NCBI GenBank assembly: GCA_938028745.1
Contig: CALIZL010000006.1
Location: 1-36,873 of the forward strand
Direction of reading: 5' to 3'
Origin: an uncultured Prevotella sp.
GTDB lineage: Bacteria; Bacteroidota; Bacteroidia; Bacteroidales; Bacteroidaceae
DNA length: 36,873 nt
Shown here piece after piece: positions 24,190-34,000 of this stretch. Both the position numbers and the translations under genes were made by a program. The notes under the pieces were generated by a model. The model saw only the letters and a program-made list of their open reading frames with translations. It did no database searches and was not told the origin of the DNA. Position 1 is the first letter of the stretch, and the number at the start of each line of letters is the position of its first letter.

Positions 24190-27024
24190 TTAGCTTAGCT
24201 TGCCCTCGTGCACAATGGCCTGCACAACAATTTCGCGTTTCACGGAGTTGTTGAGCACTTTGGCGGCAACGGCCGATACGTCGGCAGGCGTTAGGGTGCT
24301 GAAAATGGGGTCGACAGCGGCACTCTCTTCGGGCGTTATGGTCTCGCCCGTTTGGGCATATACACCCAATGTGGCCATCCACAGCATGGGATTGGTAGCC
24401 ATTTCGGGCGATGCTGGCGTCTGTTCGTCTACCGCCAAGGGCACAACAGCAGCCTTAAACTCGTCGGCCGAGAACTTGCCAAGGCGTACATCGTCGAGCA
24501 ATGCCTTTACCTGAGCCAACGCAGTGGCAACAGATGCACGCGCTGTTGATAGGTGTATGCTGAGTGTCTCGGCTGTTTCGGGTTCCGAAACGTAGTCGGC
24601 CTTCACGCCAACCGTGTAAGTTAGGTGCTGTTTCTCGCGCAACTCATCGAAATACTTGGTTTCCAAGATGCCGCGCATCACTTGAAATGCGGCGCGCTCC
24701 TTGTCGGTTAGGCGCAGATTGTTGGCAAACGACAGTTCAATCTCGGCCAAGTCGCCTTGCATTTCCACGTTGAAGGTGCGCTTGATGAGTGGCTCTTTCG
24801 ATGCAAAGTTCATGGCCGTGGGTGCTGGCAACGTTTGTTTGGGGTCGCCTTTGAGCGATGCCAGATAGCGTGTTACCAGGTTTTTGGCCTGCACTTCGGG
24901 CAAGTCGCCAACGATGAAGTAGGTGTAGCGCGCCGCATTGCCGAAGTGGGCGAAGAACTGTGTGGGAAGTTCGGCGAACTGCATGCGGTCGAAGAAGGCC
25001 TCGTCTTGTTCGGGGTTGGCCTCCGAGGGCGGGAACAGCAGTCGGCGAATAGAGTCTTGTGCTGCATCCATACCTTCGAGCGAGCGGTTGGCGTAGAGAT
25101 ACTTGCTGCGCTGAACATACTTTGAGAACACGCTTTGAGAGAAGTCGTGGCGCGACAATATGAGATTGAGGTAACCGAAGAAGTTGTCGGCTTGCGCAAC
25201 GGGTGCACTGCCCGACAAGTCGTCGGAGTAGTCGCCAGGCGACATGGTAAGGTCAATGTCTTTGCCTTGCAGCCACGATGCCAACTGGTTGCGGTTGTAT
25301 CCGCCCACACCCGTTTGCATCAGCTGATTGCGCATGCCCATGTAGCTGGGCAATTGTTGGGGCGTAACGGCAGCGCGTCCGCCGGGGGCTGTGGCCGAGA
25401 AAAAGAGCATTCCTTTGGCTTGTGGCAGGTACTTGTAGATTACGCGTGCGCCGTTAGACAGTTTCCATTCCTTGGCGGCAAGCTTAGATATGGCCTTTTC
25501 GCTTACAATCTTGCCTGCAACGATGTGGCTGAGGTCGAGTTTGGTCAGTGTATTGTCTGGTGCAACGCCTATGGCTGGGGTTTCGCTGCTTTTTAACGCC
25601 GCGAGGAAAGTGCCCTCTGACAGGTCTAACTCGTTGGGTTTACGCTCGTAGGTGATGAAAGCCAAGTTGTTCTGGTTGAGCAATTTGGCCACCCAGGCGT
25701 TAAAGTCTTCCACTTCTTGTTCAACCAGCACTTCGATATTGCGCTGAATTTGCTCGCGAAAGTCGCTGATGGGCGTTCCGTAAAGGAAGTTTTGTTTCAT
25801 CAGGTTGAACACATTGTCGGGTGTTCCCAGTCCCTTAGCCTCCAAAGCATCCTTCATTCCTTGGTACATTTCGCTCTTTTCGGCCTCGAATTCCTTACTC
25901 GAAAAGCCTTCGCTTGCTATTGCTCCCCTTACGTCGAGCAGCTGTTGCATGGCCTGATGTGCGTTATTGGCATAGGGAACAACATCCCATGCCACTTGAG
26001 CAAAGCCGCGTACGAGGGGCGAAAGACTTACGGATGCAGCGATAAACGCTTCGGCATCGGCGTTTTTAAGACGGGCAAAACGGCGTGGCGCCAAGGTGTT
26101 GAATATGCGCGTGAAAAGGAAATTGCGCGTGCCCTCCTCGGAATTGGGGTTGTTAGGCAGGCGCACACGTTGGTAAAGACCAAACGAGGGGCTCTTGTTC
26201 TCCTTGTCAACGAACTGCATGTACAGCGGTTGAGCATTGTCGCCGATTTTACGGAGTTCGGCATCGTAGGGCGTTGCCTTCTTAGGAAGCGACGAGAGGG
26301 TGGCTTTGATGGTGCGTTCGGCTTGGTCGAGGTTTACGTCTCCTATGATAGCTACGAACTGCAACTGCGGTCTGTACCACGTATCGTAGAAAGTGCGCAC
26401 GTCTTTGGGCGTGAAGGAGCGTAGGCGAGCCTCGTTGCCAATGACGTTGCGGTAGGCATACTTCGAGTAGTTGTACATCACTCGTGCCGTGCTGTCGGTG
26501 ATGCGGCGGTCTATTCCCTCACGTCTGCGCCATTCTTCCATAATAATTCCGCGTTCTTTCTCAACGTCGGCGGGCTGTATCTTGATGCCATGACACCAGT
26601 CTTTGAGCAGCAAGTACATCTTGCCCATCAGCTGTGCGTTGGCCGTTGGCACATTGTGTACGGCATAGCGCGTATCGTCTACACCCGTAAAGGCCTCGAA
26701 GTCGGTTAGTCCGTTGGCTTTAAGGAAAGCCATAACGCCCCCAGGGAAGTTGTCGGTGGCATTAAAGGCTAGGTGTTCCAGCGCGTGAGCCAAGCCCGTT
26801 TGGTTGTCGGCCTCGTTCACCGCTCCCACGTTTTGGTAGAGGTAGAACTGGGCCTCGCCCGGCGTTGAGCCGTCGTTATATATATAATAGGTAAGCCCGT
26901 TGGGCAGCTTACCCGTTCTTAGTACCTCGCTTTGGGCGTAGGCCTGTTGCGCCAAGCCGATAGTGGCAAGGCACAACATGGCCGTACGCATACGTCGCGT
27001 TAGGTTTCTTAGTGTTGCGTTCAT
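24190..27024 (-). CDS. M16-family zinc peptidase (pitrilysin/PqqL type)
   Basis: M16 enzymes enclose and cut peptides or small proteins in a two-half chamber. The 944-residue protein has a signal peptide ending AQQAYAQ (about 1-31), so it acts in the periplasm. The inverted zinc motif HxxEH is intact (H80-A-L-E83-H84, in LAHALEHLAFNATDNFPGG), and the distal Glu lies in ERGIIMEEW (E163/E164). A second, catalytically silent half follows (about 500-944: EWKLSNGARVIYKYLP, then FFSATAPGGRAAV), so the length is right for a full single-chain enzyme. It is the last gene of the operon, 6 nt after the thioredoxin gene, which suggests that it degrades what the SusCD pair imports. Periplasmic M16 enzymes such as FusC process imported iron proteins in other bacteria; a similar role here is inference. 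Confidence 0.93.
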   Translation of the reverse strand: MNATLRNLTRRMRTAMLCLATIGLAQQAYAQSEVLRTGKLPNGLTYYIYNDGSTPGEAQFYLYQNVGAVNEADNQTGLAHALEHLAFNATDNFPGGVMAFLKANGLTDFEAFTGVDDTRYAVHNVPTANAQLMGKMYLLLKDWCHGIKIQPADVEKERGIIMEEWRRREGIDRRITDSTARVMYNYSKYAYRNVIGNEARLRSFTPKDVRTFYDTWYRPQLQFVAIIGDVNLDQAERTIKATLSSLPKKATPYDAELRKIGDNAQPLYMQFVDKENKSPSFGLYQRVRLPNNPNSEEGTRNFLFTRIFNTLAPRRFARLKNADAEAFIAASVSLSPLVRGFAQVAWDVVPYANNAHQAMQQLLDVRGAIASEGFSSKEFEAEKSEMYQGMKDALEAKGLGTPDNVFNLMKQNFLYGTPISDFREQIQRNIEVLVEQEVEDFNAWVAKLLNQNNLAFITYERKPNELDLSEGTFLAALKSSETPAIGVAPDNTLTKLDLSHIVAGKIVSEKAISKLAAKEWKLSNGARVIYKYLPQAKGMLFFSATAPGGRAAVTPQQLPSYMGMRNQLMQTGVGGYNRNQLASWLQGKDIDLTMSPGDYSDDLSGSAPVAQADNFFGYLNLILSRHDFSQSVFSKYVQRSKYLYANRSLEGMDAAQDSIRRLLFPPSEANPEQDEAFFDRMQFAELPTQFFAHFGNAARYTYFIVGDLPEVQAKNLVTRYLASLKGDPKQTLPAPTAMNFASKEPLIKRTFNVEMQGDLAEIELSFANNLRLTDKERAAFQVMRGILETKYFDELREKQHLTYTVGVKADYVSEPETAETLSIHLSTARASVATALAQVKALLDDVRLGKFSADEFKAAVVPLAVDEQTPASPEMATNPMLWMATLGVYAQTGETITPEESAAVDPIFSTLTPADVSAVAAKVLNNSVKREIVVQAIVHEGKLS

Positions 27025-27030
27025 ACGGAC

Positions 27031-28335
27031 TTACTTTTCTAGTAGTTCCAAAGTGGCCAGCTTATGCTTGATGGCGTTCTGCACCATAGCTTGCGGCATC
27101 TCCATGTTCTGCATTCTTAGCGACTCGGCATAGCCTTGGTTGTAGCACTCGCGGGCCTTAGCGTAGTTCTTCAGCTCACGATACGAGTCGCCAATCATCA
27201 CGAGATAGTTTACGCGTTCCATCACAGCCTCTTCGGCTTTCAATGCTTGTTCCACCCATTCGATGGCTTGTTTGTGGTCGTCGGCCGTCAGTTTCTTGCC
27301 GGCAGCGTTGTAAAGGTCTTGTGCAGCCTTACCATAATCGGCCGGCGCAACCTTGTCGCCCATCTTCTGCAAGAGGGTTTTCATGTCGCGAATGTAGCCT
27401 TTCACGTCCTTATTCTTATAAAGGTTGTACAGCGCATCGTAGTAAAGCTTTGCCCTTTCGTAGGCGGGCAGCGTGGGCAGAGCAGCAACTTCGTATGCCT
27501 TCGCATACTCGTTCTTAATCTTTTCCACGTATTGCTTGTACTTGTCGCTGCCTTCTTTCACCAGTTCTTCGGCCCAAGCATCGTTGGCCATCACCACATA
27601 GTAGGCTGCGGGCGTGCCAATGGCCGCCTTCCACGCGTCTAGGTTCTGGTTGATAAAGTCAACCATCTCTTGTTTATGCGCCTTATCGTCGTTTCCTTCA
27701 AGGTTGTAGATAATGGCGTAGTCGTCTTTGTTGATAAGTTTCGGACCTTTCTTGGCGGCGATATAGCCCTTATACAGTTTCTGAATGCGCACAACCCACT
27801 TGTCGGCATCCATTCCTTCTTGCGCAGCAAGGAAGTTTGGGGCCTTCATCAGCATCTGTTGTTGCACTTCCAGGTCGTTGGGGTTCTTCTTATATTCGTC
27901 GTAAAGTTGTTCAAAACTAACGCCCTCGCCGGCCACAATCTTGGCTGCTTCAAGCAAATCCTCTTTTCCTAAGGCACCAACGTTCACGCCAATGGTTCGT
28001 CCATCGGGTGCAATGAAGGCCACAGTGGGGTAAGCCTCCACCTTATATTGCTTGGCAATCTCCTTGTTTTCGGGCTTTTCGGCATCAATTTGCAAGCTGA
28101 TAAAGCGCGGATTGAAGTATTCGCCCACTTCGGGGAGTGTGAAAACCTCCTTGGCCATGCGCTTACAGGGCACGCACCATGTGGCGTAGAAGTCTACAAA
28201 GAGGGGTTTGTTTTGCTTTTTAGCCTCGGCTAAGGCTTCGTTAAACGAACCCTTGAAGAACGTTATGCCTTGTTCGCCCTGTGCCTTGCATAGCAGGGCC
28301 AGCATCATGAGGGGCAATAATATCAGTCGTTTCAT
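27031..28335 (-). CDS. Periplasmic thioredoxin-fold protein with helical C-terminal half
   Basis: It is probably a thiol-disulfide oxidoreductase or reductase of imported substrate. The 434-residue protein has a signal peptide (MKRLILLPLMMLALLCKAQG) and a thioredoxin domain (about 22-140) with W53-C54-V-P-C57-K and the cis-Pro segment EAYPTVAF (P103). The rest (about 150-434) is helical, with repeated Tyr/Ala-rich helices such as YADLYNLYKNKD-like stretches and KNYAKARECYNQGYAESL, resembling TPR units that could bind a partner. The gap to the M16 gene is 6 nt and to the upstream lipoprotein gene 5 nt, so translation is probably coupled. Reduction of a disulfide-bonded substrate before M16 cleavage is a reasonable inference. 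Confidence 0.88.
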   Translation of the reverse strand: MKRLILLPLMMLALLCKAQGEQGITFFKGSFNEALAEAKKQNKPLFVDFYATWCVPCKRMAKEVFTLPEVGEYFNPRFISLQIDAEKPENKEIAKQYKVEAYPTVAFIAPDGRTIGVNVGALGKEDLLEAAKIVAGEGVSFEQLYDEYKKNPNDLEVQQQMLMKAPNFLAAQEGMDADKWVVRIQKLYKGYIAAKKGPKLINKDDYAIIYNLEGNDDKAHKQEMVDFINQNLDAWKAAIGTPAAYYVVMANDAWAEELVKEGSDKYKQYVEKIKNEYAKAYEVAALPTLPAYERAKLYYDALYNLYKNKDVKGYIRDMKTLLQKMGDKVAPADYGKAAQDLYNAAGKKLTADDHKQAIEWVEQALKAEEAVMERVNYLVMIGDSYRELKNYAKARECYNQGYAESLRMQNMEMPQAMVQNAIKHKLATLELLEK

Positions 28336-28340
28336 AATCT

Positions 28341-28829
28341 TTATGGGTTTTGTTGTTCTGGTTTGGGCTCGTCAACGCCAACGATGATGGTGTAAACGTC
28401 GCTGATTGTTTGCGAATGCCCATCGTTATAAACTCTTAGCGAAAGGGTGTAACGTCCGCTGTTTGGCAGTTCGGCCACGCCTTCGTGCATCAATACAATC
28501 ATGCCGCCGTCTACTTTCAGCAGTCCCTTTTGGGCTAATGCCTTAAACTTTTCGGCATCTCCGCCTTCGGTGGCCTTAACGTCGGCCAGTTCGTAGTTGA
28601 TGGGGTTGGTGCCCGCCACGCCCTGTATGCGATACGACACCCAGGGTCTATGGTCGTTATAGCGTGGGGTGCTGGCGTGTGGGTTGTGGTACACGTTGAG
28701 CGTGTCGGGGCTGAACGATGCGCCCTCCGTTCGTAGAAATCCTACGGGCATGGTGTTGCAAGCAGCCACCGCCATAGCGATGAACGCCACTGCAAAGAGC
28801 GCGCGAGCCAAATTATATATCTTCTTCAT
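28341..28829 (-). CDS. Small operon lipoprotein, probable beta-sandwich
   Basis: I do not recognise a named family. The 162-residue product has a lipoprotein signal (FIAMAVAA-C24) and a mature part of about 138 residues. Its pattern of strands fits an immunoglobulin- or cadherin-like beta-sandwich: RPWVSYRIQGVAGTNPINYEL, then GLLKVDGGMIVLMHEG, then SGRYTLSLRVYNDGHSQTISDVYTIIVG, close to the pattern of surface lipoproteins encoded with SusCD pairs. The tail EPKPEQQNP is probably disordered. It lies 3 nt after the fasciclin-like gene and 5 nt before the thioredoxin gene. A role as an accessory ligand-binding or complex-forming protein on the cell surface is inferred from context only. Confidence 0.8.
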   Translation of the reverse strand: MKKIYNLARALFAVAFIAMAVAACNTMPVGFLRTEGASFSPDTLNVYHNPHASTPRYNDHRPWVSYRIQGVAGTNPINYELADVKATEGGDAEKFKALAQKGLLKVDGGMIVLMHEGVAELPNSGRYTLSLRVYNDGHSQTISDVYTIIVGVDEPKPEQQNP

Positions 28830-28832
28830 GTG

Positions 28833-29462
28833 TTAAAAGTCGCTTAGTCTGAAATCATAATCCATTGAATGCACCACGCCTGTGAGCGTTTGAATGTTGC
28901 TAGATGCCACGACACTCTCCTTACTTGCATCTAACGAGGTGACGTAAATCCGCTTAGGACCTGCACCTGGCACGCCGTTGTATGTGTCGTTGAAGGTGTA
29001 AATCCAGAATTTCTTGCCCGATGCCATGTCGAACGTTTCGCCCCCTGTGCCGATAAGCACATTGGGGTCGCTGCTTTTTCGTCCGGGTTTAAAGTCGTCG
29101 AGCATCTTGCGCTTGGCAAGCAGGCCGTTAAGCACAAATGCCTTGCAGTCGTCTACGGGTATCTCGTCAACGGTTTTCATGCCGTTTCCCAAGAGATAGG
29201 CGCGTATGCTGTTGCTGGTAGCACCAAAATAGGTAATGTCTTTGCCGTATGTGCTGGTTCCTTTGAACACATCTTCTAGTCCGGCGCGCGTTATCATCTC
29301 TTGTAACAGCTTCCAATTGTAGGGGTCTTGGCTGAAATAGTCCCACATGGTGCAGTCGTGCACGCCGTAAGCCTCGCCCGTATCTTCGAAATTGTATTGC
29401 GTGCAACTCACCGAAACAAGTGTCAGCAAGCATGCCGCAACGAAAAATTTAATGCGTTTCAT
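28833..29462 (-). CDS. Fasciclin (FAS1)-like lipoprotein
   Basis: FAS1 domains mediate adhesion or ligand binding, and in Bacteroidetes they are often encoded beside SusCD pairs. From the ATG at 29462 the product has 209 residues with a lipoprotein signal (LTLVSVS-C20). The FAS1 pattern is visible: MWDYFSQDPYNWKLLQEMITRAGLEDVF (first helices), DITYFGATSNSIRAYL, then DDCKAFVLNGLL, and the H2-like end ASSNIQTLTGVVHSMDYDF. The frame extends upstream to 29648, but that part overlaps the SusD gene and precedes the signal peptide, so 29462 was chosen. A GC-rich stem-loop lies in the 82-nt gap before it. The ligand is unknown. Confidence 0.82.
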   Translation of the reverse strand: MKRIKFFVAACLLTLVSVSCTQYNFEDTGEAYGVHDCTMWDYFSQDPYNWKLLQEMITRAGLEDVFKGTSTYGKDITYFGATSNSIRAYLLGNGMKTVDEIPVDDCKAFVLNGLLAKRKMLDDFKPGRKSSDPNVLIGTGGETFDMASGKKFWIYTFNDTYNGVPGAGPKRIYVTSLDASKESVVASSNIQTLTGVVHSMDYDFRLSDF

Positions 29463-29481
29463 TTTCTTTCTTTCTGTTTTG

Positions 29482-29514
29482 GGCCGCCGTTCTTTACTTG
29501 TTGTTGCGGCGGCC
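29482..29514 (-). promoter_or_regulatory. Intercistronic stem-loop between susD-like and FAS1 genes
   Basis: GGCCGCCG (29482-29489) and CGGCGGCC (29507-29514) form a perfect 8-bp GC stem with a 17-nt loop and no T-run. It sits 20 nt before the FAS1 gene and is the only sizeable gap in the operon. It may stabilise the SusC/SusD part of the message or reduce downstream expression. Confidence 0.55.
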
Positions 29515-29544
29515 GCGGTTAGGAAATGTTGCTTGTTACCTTGC

Positions 29545-31095
29545 TTATTCGTATCGTTGCCAATACGTTTTTTGGCGGATAAGCTTGTTAATGGGGTTTC
29601 CATCCTTATCTGTCTTGGCATCGATGGGCAGTGGTAAGCCCAAAGCACCGCCGCGAATGTCGCTCAACGTAAGGGTGGTGAACTTGCCAGTCAGCTCGTC
29701 CTTGATGTAATTGTTGCGGATGATGTCGGCGTAACGGGCATCGTTCTCGGCGATGAACTCGCGTTCGCGTTCGCGGAAGATGGCTTTGCGCAGCCCCTTG
29801 GTGTCGTTGGCCGAGGGATAAGCGGTGGCTCCTGCACGATTGCGAATAACGTTGAGGTCGGCAATGGCCTGCGCATCATTACCCAATTTGGCCGCACATT
29901 CGGCGCGGAGCAGGTAGAAGTCGGCCAAACGCCAGTACACATAGTCGGCATTTATGGTGCGATATAGCTTACCCGACGGAGCTGTTTGGTCGGGATCGAT
30001 CACGGCCGTGCGGAACTTGTAGGGTATGGCGTAGTTGTGGCCTCCATGCGTGTGGTCCGTATCAAACTTGTAGAAGAAAGCCGTGCGGCGTAAGTCGCCT
30101 GCATCGGGATACAGCTTGCTGATGGTTTCTTTGTAAAGTTTAAACCTTGGACGGCTAGTAATCTCGGCCGGCGTTTGTGTCTCGTCTACCGGCCAACTTA
30201 CAAAGGCATCGGCCACTTTGTTGGGCGAGAACGTTTGACTCGAACGTGCTTTGTCGTAGAACAAGCTGAATATGGCCTCGGGATTGGTCTTTTCGGGTGC
30301 CGAGAAACATTGGCAAAGCTCTTCTGGTGTGCTGCAAAGGCTGTAATCGCCCACCTGTTTGTTTATCAGCATGGTGGAATACTCCATCGACTTGGTGTAA
30401 GCGGCCTGTGCGTCGCCCTCCAATTTCATCAGTTCGATGATGCTTCCTTTCCAGGCATAGAGGTGTGCCAGCAGTGCAGCGCATGTTCCTTTCGATGCCG
30501 TTTGCTTGTTGGTAATGGGCGTTCCGTCCATCTTACGCAGCTTGTCGTAGGTGGGCAGCATGTTGAAAGCCTTTGTGGCGTGGTCGATGGCCGCGTTTAT
30601 CACGTCCATTCGCGACGAAGTGGCGTATTCCTTAATCACATAAGAGTTCTCGGTGATAACCGCGTCGTCGAAACGTTGCGCCAAAAGGAAGTAACTAAGG
30701 CCCAAGCCAAACTCTGCTTGCCCCAAGTAGTGGTTGCGGCGGTCGTCGGTAAGGTCCTTTGCCAAGTGGATATTGTCCACAATCACGTTAGATGCAAAGA
30801 CGATGTTGTAGAGTTCTTTCCACGATTCGTTTTGGCCAATAATCCGTCTTGGGTTCCAACGGCGTACCTCCATGTCATCTTGCAGCGTGTCGGCAAACAC
30901 TCCCACGGTGGTAAACGTGTTGTTGTTGGGTACGTAGATGTTGATAAAGTATTCAACCGAGGCGGTGGCAGAGTTCACTCCTGCCTCGTTGTTGAATGAT
31001 GTGTCGTATGTTTGCGCATTCTCTGGCAGTATGTCTAGGCTGCAAGACGTTAGTGTGCATGCCAAGAGTAGCGTTGCGATGCTTATTTTTTTCAT
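29545..31095 (-). CDS. SusD/RagB-family surface lipoprotein
   Basis: It is the lid/binding partner of the STN-SusC upstream. The 516-residue product has a lipoprotein signal (LACTLTS-C18) and the typical SusD layout: a TPR-like helical region (KELYNIVFASNVIVDNI, then GQAEFGLGLSYFLLAQRFDD), then NADYVYWRLADFYLLRAECAAKLGNDAQAIADLNVIRNRAGA, the most diagnostic stretch of the canonical SusD/RagB branch, and REREREFIAENDARYADIIRN near the end. This differs from the SusD-like branch of the other pair in the window. The gene begins 4 nt after the SusC stop, so the two are certainly a pair. The ligand is not readable; the M16 peptidase downstream points to a peptide or protein. Confidence 0.96.
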   Translation of the reverse strand: MKKISIATLLLACTLTSCSLDILPENAQTYDTSFNNEAGVNSATASVEYFINIYVPNNNTFTTVGVFADTLQDDMEVRRWNPRRIIGQNESWKELYNIVFASNVIVDNIHLAKDLTDDRRNHYLGQAEFGLGLSYFLLAQRFDDAVITENSYVIKEYATSSRMDVINAAIDHATKAFNMLPTYDKLRKMDGTPITNKQTASKGTCAALLAHLYAWKGSIIELMKLEGDAQAAYTKSMEYSTMLINKQVGDYSLCSTPEELCQCFSAPEKTNPEAIFSLFYDKARSSQTFSPNKVADAFVSWPVDETQTPAEITSRPRFKLYKETISKLYPDAGDLRRTAFFYKFDTDHTHGGHNYAIPYKFRTAVIDPDQTAPSGKLYRTINADYVYWRLADFYLLRAECAAKLGNDAQAIADLNVIRNRAGATAYPSANDTKGLRKAIFREREREFIAENDARYADIIRNNYIKDELTGKFTTLTLSDIRGGALGLPLPIDAKTDKDGNPINKLIRQKTYWQRYE

Positions 31096-31099
31096 CTTT

Positions 31100-34000
31100 C
31101 TAGAATTTCATGTTGAAACCAAATGTAAGTTTGCGGTTTAGCGGATACTGCGAGCCATCGTCCTTGCCCGTATATGGGTCGATAACTTCGGGGTCCAAAC
31201 CAGAGTAGTTGGTGAGCATGAAGAGATTTTCGCCCGATAGGTACACGTTGATGCTCTTTATGAACTTAGACTTGAACCACGTTGCGGGAAGGGTGTAGCC
31301 CAACACCAGTTGTTTCAACCTAACGAAACTGATATTCTCGATGTTCGAGTCTACATTGCCGTCGAAGTGTCCCAAGTAGCCTGGGTCGGCAAACTCTAAG
31401 GAGGGCTTAGTGGCGTTGGGATTGTCTTTGCTCCAATATTCGTTGGCTCTGAAATGGGCCATCAGGGGGTTAACGCTCTTGTTAAAGGTGAACGCACTGT
31501 TTTGAACCATGTTCATAACCTTGCGGCCAAGCACGTAGCTAAACAGCACGTCTACGTTAAAGCCCTTCCAGTCTAGGTGTCCATTGATACCGCCGTAGGC
31601 TGTTGGCAGAGTGCTTCCGGCGTAATACAGGTCGGCATTGTCTATCTTACCGTCCTTGTTCTGGTCCTTAATCTTCCTTCCGCCCACGCGCAAGGGATAG
31701 TTAGGGTTGCCAAAGTAGAGGGGCAAGCGCGAGCCAGTCTGACTATAATAGTATGGTATCTGGCTCTCGTCTTTTACTATTCCCTCGTCTTGGTAGGTGT
31801 AAATGCCGTAAACGGGTCGGCCCAGCACCTTGTCATTCAGGTCTTCACCGTTATATGTCTTGCGGAAAAGGTTGCGGTTGTGCGACACGTTGAGACCAAC
31901 ACTCAGGTTAAGATCCTTGCTGCGGATAAGGTCGGCTTGCACATCAAACTCGATTCCTTCGTTAGAGATGGCCGAAACGTTGTCCCAAACCTTGTCTGTA
32001 TAGAAGAAGTTGCCTGGCAAGTACTTTTGCATAAGCAAGTCGCTTGAATACTTGTAATAGTAGTCGAGCTTGAATTTCAGTCTATAATCCAACACTTGCA
32101 GGTCGAGGCCCACATCGTATTGGTCGCTCTTTTCCCAAGTAAGGTATTTATTGGCCAATGCGGCGGGAACCAATCCGGCGGTGCCGTTAAACACGTCGGT
32201 TTCTGAAAGTGTGCCCAATGCCAGGTAAGGCTCTTGGAACTTCTGGCCCGAACGTCCCCACGAAGCGCGCAGCTTGGCAAAGCTAAGCCACCACAGCTTT
32301 TTCATGAAACGCTCTTCGCTGAACGCCCAACCCAAGCCCACTGAGGGGAATGTGCCCCAACGAACATTGCTGCCAAAGACCGAAGAACCGTCGCGGCGAA
32401 CAGAGAACTCGCCCAGATACTTCTTCTTGTAGCCATAGGCGGCACGTCCAAGGAAACTGAGCATGGCCTGATCTTCCTTGTTCGAGTCGAAGTTTCTCGC
32501 AGGTTTGGCCTGTCCGCTGATGTCTTTAAGCAGTGTGGGCCACCCCTCGCCAACGTATTTCACCTGGTTGGTGGGGCCTCCCTTAGCCCATCCGCCGATG
32601 GTTTGCATCAAATCGTAGTTGTAAGTAACACCGGCCATCAGCTCCAACTTATGGTCTTGGGGCAATGGCACATTGTATGTGGCAATGTTTTCGGTTTGAA
32701 GGTTGGTCATTGCCGCGTTCGAACCGCGCGCCTCCGACAGGTTGTCGTACATCAAATAGCTGGGACGGAAGATGTAAACGCGCGTGAAATAGTGGTCGAT
32801 CGACGCAGTGGAGGTAAACCTCAAGCCCTTTATGGGCGAATAGTTAAGGCCTCCGTTCAGGCGTAAGTTATAGTTCGAGTTGGTTTGGTCTACATCGCGC
32901 AGCTGTTTCACCGCCTCGCGTTCGGCCGTACTGCCTTTACCGGGCAGCACACTGGGCGTTTGCTTGGGGTCGAAGGTTAGTCCCTGCACACGTCCGCCCG
33001 AACCAGCACTTTGGTTGGTGTAAGCCATGTTCAAACGAACAAATACATCGAGCTTGGTAGAAAGCTTGAAGTCGAGGTTTGTGAGCAAGCTGTAACGGCG
33101 GAAGTTGGAGTTAATCATAATACCCGTTTCGTCGTACACGCCTGCATTGGCCATGTAGCGCATGTTTTCGGTACCGCCGGCCAGTTGCACGTCGGCTTTG
33201 GTAACACGTCCTAGCCTAAAACCATACTTCCACCAGTTGGTTCGGTTGTTGTAGAAGGTGTTCAGCGAGTCTTGCATGATGGGATTAATCTTCCTGTCGC
33301 CACTCATCACGTTTCCGTTGCGCCACAGGTAGTCCATACCTCCGTCAAGTTCGTCGCCCCATCCCCATGTGTCTGCATAGTCGTTAGGCATCACAATGCG
33401 GTCGGTTGTGGGGTCGTAGTGTGCCGAGCGGTATTTCTTGGCCAGCATCAGGGCAATGTCGCGTTCGGCCTTACCAATGGTTTGTTTGGGCGTTGCGGGC
33501 AGCCACGACATGGATTGCGATACGTTTACCTGTATTTCGTTGCGCCCGGCCTTACCCTTTTTGGTGGTGATGAGGATAACGCCGTTACCTGCACGCGAAC
33601 CATAGAGCGATGCCGAGGCGGCATCTTTCAGCACTTGCACGCTCTCGATACTGGATGGGTCCAGTCCGGCAAGGGCGTTAATGCCACCCATGTTTTGGGG
33701 GTCGTTGGCCACGGGCACGCCGTCTACCACGTAAAGCGGCGTTCCATCGTTCGCGCCTTGCTGGTTGAGCGAACTAAATCCACGTATGGTTACCTTCGAA
33801 CCGCCACCACCTGGCGAACCAGACAGGTTGGTAACGTCTACACCGGCAATACGTCCTTGCAGCAAGTTTTCAAGGCTGGGCGAGGGCACTTTCTGCAAAT
33901 CCTCTGCTTTTACCGAGCCAATGGCTCCCACTTGCTCGCGCGTGTTACGCTTACCATAGGCAATGACGGCCACTTCGCCCAGCATTTTTTCTGCCGAAGG

